Under the pieces are notes generated by a model, which had not been told where the DNA came from, did no database searches, and saw nothing but the letters and a program-made list of their open reading frames with translations. A program made the translations under genes and the position numbers. Source: Aporhodopirellula aestuarii (GTDB taxonomy: Bacteria > Planctomycetota > Planctomycetia > Pirellulales > Pirellulaceae). Taken from it: 64,000 bases of DNA. The DNA is taken from positions 1 through 64,000 of the forward strand of contig NZ_JAMQBK010000024.1 of the NCBI RefSeq assembly GCF_023701485.1, in the 5' to 3' direction. Shown here piece after piece: positions 43,850 through 49,363 of the stretch (position 1 is its first letter; each line of letters starts with the position of its first letter).

Positions 43850-43879
43850 CGGCTAATCAGCTAAAAGCTAATCGGCTAA

Positions 43880-43953
43880 TGCCGCGGGAGGGAGTCGAAC
43901 CCTCAAACACGAACGTTTGAAATTCGCCGCTTTGCCGGTTTGCGTACCACAGC
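43880..43953 (-). tRNA. tRNA-Leu(CAA), short variable loop
   Basis: 74 nt. Acceptor GCTGTGG/CCGCGGC, D stem CGC/GCG, anticodon stem CGAAT/GTTCG with loop TTCAAAC, T loop TTCGACT. Variable region only TGTTT, whereas bacterial tRNA-Leu normally has a long arm. Confidence 0.75.
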
Positions 43954-43965
43954 ATGTTGAATCAG

Positions 43966-44037
43966 TACTGAGGGCGGGAGTCGAACCCGCAAGCACTTGT
44001 TCCTAAGACAAGCGGCTCGCCGTTGGCCTACCTCAGC
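43966..44037 (-). tRNA. tRNA-Leu(TAG), short variable loop
   Basis: 72 nt. Acceptor GCTGAGG/CCTCAGT, anticodon stem CTTGT/ACAAG with loop CTTAGGA, variable TGCTT, T loop TTCGACT. Class I shape. Confidence 0.78.
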
Positions 44038-44042
44038 GCGAG

Positions 44043-44113
44043 TGGAGCACCGGGGAATCGAACCCCGATTTTCTGCGTGCAAAACAGACGTCTTCCCGTT
44101 GGACGAGCGCCCC
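44043..44113 (-). tRNA. tRNA-Ala(TGC)
   Basis: 71 nt. Acceptor GGGGCGC/GTGCTCC, anticodon stem TCTGT/GCAGA with loop TTTGCAC, T loop TTCGATT. The G3-U70 determinant of tRNA-Ala is present. Confidence 0.85.
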
Positions 44114-44140
44114 ATGTTGTTCTTCATTGAATTTGAAAAG

Positions 44141-44214
44141 TGCCCAGAGCAGGAGTCGAACCTGCAATCACTCGGGTTTAAGTCGAGCCGCTCGGCCGGT
44201 TGGCGTATCTAGGC
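44141..44214 (-). tRNA. tRNA-Leu(TAA), short variable loop
   Basis: 74 nt. Acceptor GCCTAGA/TCTGGGC, anticodon loop CTTAAAC on CTCG/CGAG, variable TGATT, T loop TTCGACT. Third class I-shaped tRNA-Leu in a row. Confidence 0.76.
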
Positions 44215-44278
44215 GTTGATCGCTGGTGCCGCTGGGAAGAACGCGACCGACCGCGTCCTTCCCTTGGCTGCCAACGTG

Positions 44279-44548
44279 TTACGCATGCAGGCGCGGCGTG
44301 CTATCGCCGGTCGACTTGCGATGGTTCTTGATCGCCTTGTGCGAATCAGGGAGTTGGTCGCCTTCGACGATCACGTCACCGACACATTCGACCACCCAGC
44401 CATCGACCCAACCGACGTTGTCGTCTTTCAACCTCAGGACGCGGCCGATCTTCGCAAACTCTTGAGGGATGTACGATGTCGTTCGCACTGATCCGCCGGC
44501 GATGTTGCGTCTCATCGCACATTGCACGTACTTCACATTTCTGGACAT
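44279..44548 (-). CDS. Hypothetical small protein within the tRNA array
   Basis: 89 aa. AAGGAGAACGACG precedes ATG 44548, a clear Shine-Dalgarno, which supports it as a gene. The N-terminus MSRNVKYVQCAMRRNIAGGS is basic; the centre is beta-rich (IGRVLRLKDDNVGWVDGWVV). I recognise no family. It lies on the same strand as the tRNAs, between tRNA-Leu(TAA) and tRNA-Val(TAC), and may be part of the element that carries the array. Confidence 0.65.
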   Translation of the reverse strand: MSRNVKYVQCAMRRNIAGGSVRTTSYIPQEFAKIGRVLRLKDDNVGWVDGWVVECVGDVIVEGDQLPDSHKAIKNHRKSTGDSTPRLHA

Positions 44549-44598
44549 CGTCGTTCTCCTTGGTTAATCGCGGACCAGCGTCACCGTGACGCCGGCAG

Positions 44599-44670
44599 TA
44601 GTCCCGGATGGAATCGAACCATCGTTTCCTGCGTGTAAAACAGGTGTCGTCGCCGTTGGACCACAGGACC
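44599..44670 (-). tRNA. tRNA-Val(TAC)
   Basis: 72 nt. Acceptor GGTCCTG/CGGGACT, anticodon stem CCTGT/GCAGG with loop TTTACAC, T loop TTCGATT. Confidence 0.85.
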
Positions 44671-44678
44671 GAGAAAAG

Positions 44679-44749
44679 CACGTCCCCAAGGATTTGAACC
44701 CTGACTAACTGGTTTGGAATCAGCAGTGCTACCGTTACACCAGAGACGT
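44679..44749 (-). tRNA. tRNA-Trp(CCA)
   Basis: 71 nt. Acceptor ACGTCTC/GGGACGT, D stem GTG/CAC, loop TTCCAAA on a weak stem (GCTGA/CCAGT), T loop TTCAAAT, discriminator G. Confidence 0.72.
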
Positions 44750-44761
44750 CTGTTTCAAAAG

Positions 44762-44846
44762 TGGGAACGCAAGGAATCGCACCTCTCGCCGACTACCACA
44801 CAATTAAAGGCAGAAGGGTTACAACCTCCCGTGTGGAAACGCTCCC
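44762..44846 (-). tRNA. tRNA-Tyr(GTA)-like, reduced D arm
   Basis: 85 nt. Acceptor GGGAGCG/CGTTCCC, anticodon stem GGAGG/CCTTC with loop TTGTAAC, long variable arm CTGCC/GGTAG. Only about ten bases separate acceptor and anticodon stem, so the D arm is missing or very short; T loop is TGCGATT. Probably degenerate. Confidence 0.6.
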
Positions 44847-44857
44847 ATGTTGTCGAG

Positions 44858-44941
44858 CGGAAGCCGTGGGACTCGAACCCACAACGGTTTTTGACCGCAG
44901 CTGTTTTCAAGACAGTGTCCTCATCCGGCCGGGTGACTTCC
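44858..44941 (-). tRNA. tRNA-Ser(TGA)
   Basis: 84 nt. Acceptor GGAAGTC/GGCTTCC, anticodon loop CTTGAAA on CTGT/ACAG, long variable arm CGGT/ACCG, T loop TTCGAGT. Confidence 0.83.
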
Positions 44942-44962
44942 GTATTGCGTGATCAAACGCAG

Positions 44963-45037
44963 TGACGTGAGCGGGAATCGAACCCGCGAACTCCTGGATG
45001 AAAACCAGACGATTCTGCCATCAGAATCTACCACGCC
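44963..45037 (-). tRNA. tRNA-Glu(TTC)
   Basis: 75 nt. Acceptor GGCGTGG/TCACGTC, D stem GATTC/GAATC, anticodon stem TCTGG/CCAGG with loop TTTTCAT, T loop TTCGATT. Confidence 0.83.
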
Positions 45038-45062
45038 GTTTTGTTGCTTCGATCGAAGCGAG

Positions 45063-45134
45063 TACCGCATAGGAGTTTCGATCTCCTTCCTGCTGCCTGA
45101 GAAGCAGCCGACCTAGCCAGTAGTCGAATGCGGC
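45063..45134 (-). tRNA. tRNA-Glu(CTC)
   Basis: 72 nt. Acceptor GCCGCAT/ATGCGGT, D stem GACT/GGTC, anticodon stem GCTGC/GCAGC with loop TTCTCAG. T loop ATCGAAA lacks the normal TTC. Confidence 0.75.
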
Positions 45135-45144
45135 GAATAGAAAG

Positions 45145-45217
45145 CGATGGCAACGGGAGTCGAACCCGCAGCAACTTGATAGACAATCAAGCTTCCTTCC
45201 CAGAGGAACTTGCCACC
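45145..45217 (-). tRNA. tRNA-Asp(GTC)
   Basis: 73 nt. Acceptor GGTGGCA/TGCCATC, D stem TTCC/GGAA, anticodon stem CTTGA/TCAAG with loop TTGTCTA (T at 37), T loop TTCGACT, discriminator G. Confidence 0.8.
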
Positions 45218-45234
45218 GAAAATGTTCGCACGAG

Positions 45235-45310
45235 GGTGACCAACCGGAATTGAACCGGCGACAAACTCATTCACAGTGAGTCTCTGGAAACCAACACCAG
45301 ATCTGGCCAC
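45235..45310 (-). tRNA. tRNA-His(GTG)
   Basis: 76 nt. Acceptor GTGGCCA/TGGTCAC, D stem TCTGG/CCAGA, anticodon stem ACTCA/TGAGT with loop CTGTGAA, discriminator C as expected for His. Confidence 0.85.
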
Positions 45311-45312
45311 AG

Positions 45313-45387
45313 CACCGGAGACTGGAATCGAACCAATGAACTCCTCGTTCAGAGCGAGGTGCAGCGACCAACAACTGCTACTCCGGC
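45313..45387 (-). tRNA. tRNA-Gln(CTG)
   Basis: 75 nt. Acceptor GCCGGAG/CTCCGGT, anticodon stem CCTCG/CGAGG with loop CTCTGAA, T loop TTCGATT, discriminator G. Confidence 0.85.
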
Positions 45388-45406
45388 GTAACAAAACTTT
45401 GTAAAG

Positions 45407-45474
45407 CACTCCGTCCGGGAATTGAACCCGATCAGCGAGCTTCAAAGGCTCACGTCGCGACTACGCGCCGGAGA
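45407..45474 (-). tRNA. tRNA-Gln(TTG), short
   Basis: About 68 nt. Anticodon loop CTTTGAA on TGAGC/GCTCG, T stem TCGGG/CCCGG. The acceptor has mismatches at 1-72 and 7-66 and the D arm is short. Confidence 0.65.
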
Positions 45475-45493
45475 GAGTTCTCACAATCAAAAG

Positions 45494-45565
45494 AGTGTCC
45501 TGCGGGAGTCGAACCCACCTAGCCGGATTGGAAGTCCGGAACCTTTGCCGCTCGGCCAAGGACAC
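45494..45565 (-). tRNA. tRNA-Gly(TCC)
   Basis: 72 nt. Acceptor GTGTCCT/AGGACAC, anticodon stem CCGGA/TCCGG with loop CTTCCAA, T loop TTCGACT, discriminator T. Confidence 0.85.
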
Positions 45566-45572
45566 GAAATAT

Positions 45573-45644
45573 GCGGAAGTTTGAAGGGCGAGGTGTGGAA
45601 CGAAGCGAGCTATTCCACACTTCTCGCTTCACCCTTCAAACTTC
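45573..45644. repeat. Long inverted repeat between tRNA genes
   Basis: GAAGTTTGAAGGG...GTGTGGAA and TTCCACAC...CCCTTCAAACTTC pair across an AAGCGAG-type centre, giving a hairpin of about 70 nt with few interruptions. It is a MITE-like or terminator-like palindrome and shares the TTCAAACTTC word with spacers at about 2480-2510, 2925-2945, 46280-46310 and 53985-54015. Confidence 0.75.
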
Positions 45645-45650
45645 GCGAAG

Positions 45651-45722
45651 CTCCGGCGGATGGACTCGAACCATCACTCGTCTCCTTAACAGGGAGCCGC
45701 CTTACCATTGGGCCACACCGGA
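45651..45722 (-). tRNA. tRNA-Asn(GTT)
   Basis: 72 nt. Acceptor TCCGGTG/CGCCGGA, anticodon loop CTGTTAA on CTCC/GGAG, T loop TTCGAGT, discriminator G. Confidence 0.85.
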
Positions 45723-45730
45723 ATCTGCAA

Positions 45731-45801
45731 AGCGCCCAGTGGGAGTCGAACCCACACTTCCGCCATGGCAAGGCAGCAGGCTACCGCTACATCATGGGCG
45801 C
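45731..45801 (-). tRNA. tRNA-Gly(GCC)
   Basis: 71 nt. Acceptor GCGCCCA/TGGGCGC, anticodon stem CTGCC/GGCGG with loop TTGCCAT, T loop TTCGACT, discriminator T. Confidence 0.87.
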
Positions 45802-45855
45802 AAAAATGCATCACTACCAAATTGTCAAAAATCAATAACGCCGAAGCGTCAAAAG

Positions 45856-45926
45856 AGCACCGAGCCGGAATCGAACCCGCATCACCTCGTTACGACGGAG
45901 GAGTCTTGCCGTTAGACCATCAGTGC
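45856..45926 (-). tRNA. tRNA-Thr(CGT)
   Basis: 71 nt. Acceptor GCACTGA/TCGGTGC, anticodon loop GTCGTAA on CCTC/GAGG, T loop TTCGATT. Confidence 0.82.
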
Positions 45927-45946
45927 TTCTTTCAAAATGTCTCAAG

Positions 45947-46019
45947 TGGGATCGGTGAGAATCGAACTCACATCGCTTGGATTAAGAGTCCGATGCACTA
46001 CCTTGTCTGCCACAATCCC
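45947..46019 (-). tRNA. tRNA-Lys(CTT)
   Basis: 73 nt. Acceptor GGGATTG/CGATCCC, anticodon loop CTCTTAA with one mismatch in the stem, T loop TTCGATT. Confidence 0.83.
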
Positions 46020-46046
46020 ATGTGTTGTCGTCGTTGCTTCGTTCAG

Positions 46047-46119
46047 TCGGCGTGGCGGGAATTGAACCCGCGACCGTCGCCTTATAAGGACGCCGCTCTT
46101 ACCCCTGAGCTACACGCCG
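46047..46119 (-). tRNA. tRNA-Ile(TAT)
   Basis: 73 nt. Acceptor CGGCGTG/CACGCCG, D stem GCTC/GAGC, anticodon loop CTTATAA, T loop TTCAATT. A TAT anticodon is rare in bacteria, which usually read AUA with lysidine-modified CAT. Confidence 0.83.
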
Positions 46120-46131
46120 ATGCGTAGCCGA

Positions 46132-46204
46132 TGGGGCCGAAGGGAGTTGAACCCTCACCGAACGGATTAAAAGTCCGTCATGCTGCCAGTTACACCACAA
46201 CCCC
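46132..46204 (-). tRNA. tRNA-Lys(TTT)
   Basis: 73 nt. Acceptor GGGGTTG/CGGCCCC, anticodon stem ACGGA/TCCGT with loop CTTTTAA, T loop TTCAACT. Confidence 0.87.
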
Positions 46205-46312
46205 AGAGTAGGCCTTAGGTATTAGGCGTTTAGACTGTAGGCATGACAGTTGGATGCTTCGCATCGTTTCTCTCCTTTCAAACTTCACTTTTCCAACTTC
46301 AAACTTCCAAAG

Positions 46313-46384
46313 TGGTAGCCCTGGGAATTGAACTCAGCGCAACTCGGTTATCAGCCGTGTTTGGGCAACCAGCCCTCGACTACC
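46313..46384 (-). tRNA. tRNA-Ile(GAT)
   Basis: 72 nt. Acceptor GGTAGTC/GGCTACC, D stem GGGC/GCCC, anticodon loop CTGATAA on CGG/CCG, T loop TTCAATT. Confidence 0.83.
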
Positions 46385-46402
46385 ATGTGGTTCCTATTCA
46401 AG

Positions 46403-46475
46403 TCGGACACCTCGGAGTCGAACCGAGACCCTCCTGCTCCCAAAGCAGGCGTGCTTCCATCTGCACCTGTATCCG
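46403..46475 (-). tRNA. tRNA-Pro(TGG)
   Basis: 73 nt. Acceptor CGGATAC/GTGTCCG, anticodon stem CCTGC/GCAGG with loop TTTGGGA, T loop TTCGACT. Confidence 0.87.
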
Positions 46476-46517
46476 ATGTGTGTTGCCGATTCCGTCGGCG
46501 CATATCTTCCTTGTCAG

Positions 46518-46589
46518 TGGGCCGGGAGGCGCTCGAATCCTCGTCTGCGGTTCTTCAGACCGCCGCTAGACCGTCTCAGCTACCAGCCC
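46518..46589 (-). tRNA. tRNA-Phe(GAA)
   Basis: 72 nt. Acceptor GGGCTGG/CCGGCCC, anticodon stem GCGGT/ACCGC with loop CTGAAGA, T loop TTCGAGC. First gene of the array in transcription direction. Confidence 0.85.
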
Positions 46590-46624
46590 ATGTTGGCTTG
46601 TTGGGTTCGTCCGGTATGGACACG

Positions 46625-46659
46625 AAAAAAGGCTCGATGTCTGCGTGACACCGAGCCTT
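46625..46659 (-). terminator. Intrinsic terminator on the minus strand
   Basis: On the minus strand AAGGCTCGGTGTC pairs with GACATCGAGCC (46631-46641 with about 46647-46657), followed by six T residues (46625-46630). It separates the DUF1569 gene from the start of the tRNA array. The stretch 46663-46987 holds no gene that I can support. Confidence 0.75.
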
Positions 46660-46987
46660 CATAAAGAAGTCGTTCGCTTTTGAAAGCGAGTGTCACATCA
46701 GACGCGGATACGCCGGGGCATTATCTGTATTCAACGGTTGCCCGCCGAACGCATTGCCTTCGTGTATCTGTTCGAGTCGACTGGATTGGTTTTTTGATAA
46801 CATCAGAAAGCTCGTTACTCGCTTGTCTATGAATGTGACTTGTGTGTTCGGAGAGATAGACTCTTTCGCAGCGATATGGTTCGCCAAAAATGTCAGCTTC
46901 TGCGAAAAACATTCTTGGCCGACAGTGCCTCACACGAACATGAAACACCGCTCAGGCTCGAAAGTACTCATTGGACGCGAAAATAAA

Positions 46988-47446
46988 TCAGTCGCGGGGT
47001 ACAAGGAAACGCAAGTGGTGAGCGGCATGTGCAGAATGAATTTGCTCAATCCGCTCACGTGGCAGTCGCCCAAACGCTGGATGCGGAGCATAGTCACCAA
47101 CGTGAGCGTAGAACCGATCCACGCTCGCAGCAAAAGCCTCAACCTCACCAGCGTCATCCAGATCGGCCGGCGGAACGAACATCGACGCTGTACGAATTCC
47201 ACGCGGTGAATCGACACTGAGAACTTTCGGCAAGAGGATTCGCCGCATCACAGGACGCAAGAACGCGAAGAACGACATCCACTTCGGATAGCCATCAACA
47301 CTCGGATCTTGCACCAGTACCAGATGGCGGCAAATTTGCCCCAGCGACCAATTGCCATTCTGGTTGTATCCGCTCTGCAGTAGCGATCGTGCCTCTCGGG
47401 CCGCCGCGTTCAGATCGTCGAAGTGTAGTTCCCGCAGTTGTTCCAT
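46988..47446 (-). CDS. DUF1569 (DinB-like) protein
   Basis: 152 aa. GNWSLGQICRHLVLVQDPSV with its His, and HPAFGRLPRERIEQIHSAHA then AHHLRFL near the end, match DUF1569, a member of the DinB/YfiT metal-binding four-helix superfamily. Three His residues in the right places suggest a metal site. Reaction unknown; relatives are thiol-dependent transferases. It stands alone. Confidence 0.82.
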   Translation of the reverse strand: MEQLRELHFDDLNAAAREARSLLQSGYNQNGNWSLGQICRHLVLVQDPSVDGYPKWMSFFAFLRPVMRRILLPKVLSVDSPRGIRTASMFVPPADLDDAGEVEAFAASVDRFYAHVGDYAPHPAFGRLPRERIEQIHSAHAAHHLRFLVPRD

Positions 47447-47532
47447 GCGGTTAGTTTAACGGGATAGGACATTGTTGAAACCGTAGTGCAAGCATTGTCG
47501 ATGCAGAGCCAACCCTCGATACGTAACTCTCT

Positions 47533-47922
47533 ATGAACTCAATCGAGAAGTTTCTCGCTGCGAAAACCTACGCAGTCGCCGGCGCATCCAATCGTCAACA
47601 CAAGTACGGCAACAAGGTCTTCCGCGCCCTGCTCGCCGCCAACCGAGAGACCTACCCGCTCAATCCAGCCCAAGACGAAATCGAAGGCCACCAAGCCTAC
47701 CCGTCGATCGCCGACCTACCGCTCGTCCCCGAAGCTCTCTCAATCATCACACCGCCCGAGGTCACGCGCAAAGTCGTCGCCGACGCAATCGCGGCCGGAG
47801 TGAAGCACATTTGGATGCAACCCGGAGCCGAAGACGATCAGGCCAGTGAATCCGCACGCGAATCGGGCATCACCGTCATCGACGATGGCAGTTGTATCCT
47901 CGTTCTGTTGGCACTTCAATGA
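47533..47922 (+). CDS. CoA-binding domain protein (YccU-like)
   Basis: 129 aa. YAVAGASNRQHKYGNKVFRA at residues ~13-32 and the following YPLNPAQDEIEGHQAYPSI, then IITPPEV and HIWMQPGAED, are the Rossmann-like CoA-binding fold of the YccU/YneT family. Its stop overlaps the ATG of the acetyltransferase gene (ATGA at 47919-47922), so the two are translationally coupled, which fits an acyl-CoA role. Confidence 0.88.
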   Translation: MNSIEKFLAAKTYAVAGASNRQHKYGNKVFRALLAANRETYPLNPAQDEIEGHQAYPSIADLPLVPEALSIITPPEVTRKVVADAIAAGVKHIWMQPGAEDDQASESARESGITVIDDGSCILVLLALQ

Positions 47923-48482
47923 AGACCCAAGAGACAGGCAGGATTCGAGTAGCCGCGGAACAGGATCGCGATGCAATTCTTGCGGTCCACATGAACGCCT
48001 TCGGCGAGGACGAAGGTCCGGTGATCGTCAAGCTGGTCGATGAGATGCTCGATGACGCTTCCGGCGATCCAATGCTATCGCTCGTTGCTGAAACTGATGC
48101 CGGATTGGTTGGCCACCTTCTTTTTACGTCTGTGAAAATTGAACCGGACCATAGCCAAGTCAGTACACGGATTCTCGCGCCGCTGGCCGTTGTTCAGAAT
48201 CGGCAACGTCAGGGAATTGGTGCTCGCCTAACGCGTGAAGGTCTAAGCCAGCTGAAGGCTTCCGGCGTGAACCTCGTCTTTGTCCTCGGCTATCAGGATT
48301 ACTATTCTCGTTTCGGATTCAAGCCCGCCGGTGCCCAAGGTCTTCAAGCAACCTACCCGATCCCACCTCAAAACGCAGATGCGTGGATGGTGGCGGAACT
48401 GACGCCCGGCACGATTGAGAATTGCGAGGGAACTATCCGCTGCTCTGACGCCCTCAATCATCCGAAGTACTGGATCGAGTGA
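47919..48482 (+). CDS. GNAT family N-acetyltransferase
   Basis: 187 aa from ATG 47919, chosen for its ATGA overlap with the CoA-binding gene. RILAPLAVVQNRQRQGIGAR contains the Q/RxxGxG/A acetyl-CoA loop (RQRQGIGARL). FVLGYQDYYSRFGFKPA is the typical C-terminal half of the YhbS-like GNAT subgroup. The acceptor is unknown. Confidence 0.88.
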   Translation: MKTQETGRIRVAAEQDRDAILAVHMNAFGEDEGPVIVKLVDEMLDDASGDPMLSLVAETDAGLVGHLLFTSVKIEPDHSQVSTRILAPLAVVQNRQRQGIGARLTREGLSQLKASGVNLVFVLGYQDYYSRFGFKPAGAQGLQATYPIPPQNADAWMVAELTPGTIENCEGTIRCSDALNHPKYWIE

Positions 48483-48542
48483 AGCCGCGTCCGGCAGTTT
48501 TCACCCAAATGTTGAGGAAGTAACCGTCCACTACCCTCTTAG

Positions 48543-49094
48543 TTATTCAAGTTCACGAATCACTCGGCAAGGATTGCCAGCCGCAACAACTCCGGCCGGC
48601 ACGTCCTTCGACACCACGCTGCCGGCACCTATGACACTGCGGTCGCCAATCGTTACGCCAGGACAAATGATCGCTCTACCGCCGATCCACACATCATTTC
48701 CGATCGTGACAGGTTTGCCGAACTCTTGGGTGCGGCGCAGTTCTGCGTCGAGTGGATGCGTGGCGGCATAGATGTGAACGCCGGGAGCGATGAACACATT
48801 GTTCCCGATCCGCACTTCGCAAACGTCCAAGATCACGCAGTCGAAGTTGAAATACACCTTCTCGCCAAGATAGATGTTGGTCCCGTAATCGCAGCGAAAA
48901 GGTGGTTCGAGCCAAACGGTATCTCCACCGCTTCCGAACAGTTCGCGGCAAACGTTTCTCAAACTATCGGCGTCGCCCGGTTCGGCGTTGTTCAACACAT
49001 GGAGTAGCTTCCGCGCGTGCAGGCGATCGGCCGTCAGCTCACTGTCAGCGGGATCGTAAGGTTGACCGGCGAGCATCTTTTGCTTTTCACTCAT
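48543..49094 (-). CDS. Maltose/galactoside O-acetyltransferase-like protein
   Basis: 183 aa from ATG 49094 (MSEKQKMLAGQPYDPADSEL); the extension to 49151 is another gene's tail. The left-handed beta-helix hexapeptide repeats are clear (VRIGNNVFIAPGVHIYAATH; VTIGNDVWIGGRAIICPGVT; IGDRSVIGAGSVVSKDVP), with the catalytic His in AATHPL. These enzymes acetylate sugars from acetyl-CoA. Length and all motifs match the Maa/LacA family. Confidence 0.9.
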   Translation of the reverse strand: MSEKQKMLAGQPYDPADSELTADRLHARKLLHVLNNAEPGDADSLRNVCRELFGSGGDTVWLEPPFRCDYGTNIYLGEKVYFNFDCVILDVCEVRIGNNVFIAPGVHIYAATHPLDAELRRTQEFGKPVTIGNDVWIGGRAIICPGVTIGDRSVIGAGSVVSKDVPAGVVAAGNPCRVIRELE

Positions 49095-49095
49095 C

Positions 49096-49363
49096 TCACT
49101 CAACCACGATCGAGTCAACCAATATCTCGAACGGCCCTGGCTTCTTGTCACCGAGCAAGATGCCGACGGAATGAACTTGGCTGGGCGTCAGCTTCATGTT
49201 GGGCATGGGGCGGCCGTAGGAATGAGCGACGAACTTATCGACGGGAAGTTTGACTTCGGTCCATTGATCGGCTTTCGTGTCGAACTCCAATTGGTACGAG
49301 AATGCGGTACGGCGATCGGGTGTGTAAAGATTGATTGACACGGGACAGTTCACTCGACAGCGT
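49096..49363 (-). pseudogene. CIA30-like domain C-terminal fragment
   Basis: The frame reads INLYTPDRRTAFSYQLEFDT, then QWTEVKLPVDKFV and VHSVGILLGDKKPGPFEI, matching the second half of the CIA30 (complex I intermediate-associated protein 30) galactose-binding-like fold. It lacks a start and its N-terminal half. It begins at the very end of the DUF2961 gene in another frame, so a join between two unrelated genes has occurred here. Confidence 0.65.

Noticed and set aside
43880-43953. Opal suppressor tRNA (TCA) that could read the TGA at 57721
   Set aside because: A TCA anticodon needs the stem shifted by one base, which breaks pairing; CGAAT/GTTCG with CAA fits better.
46754-47209. Plus-strand frame of 151 codons opposite DUF1569
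   Set aside because: It lies half opposite a well-supported gene and its sequence is not protein-like.
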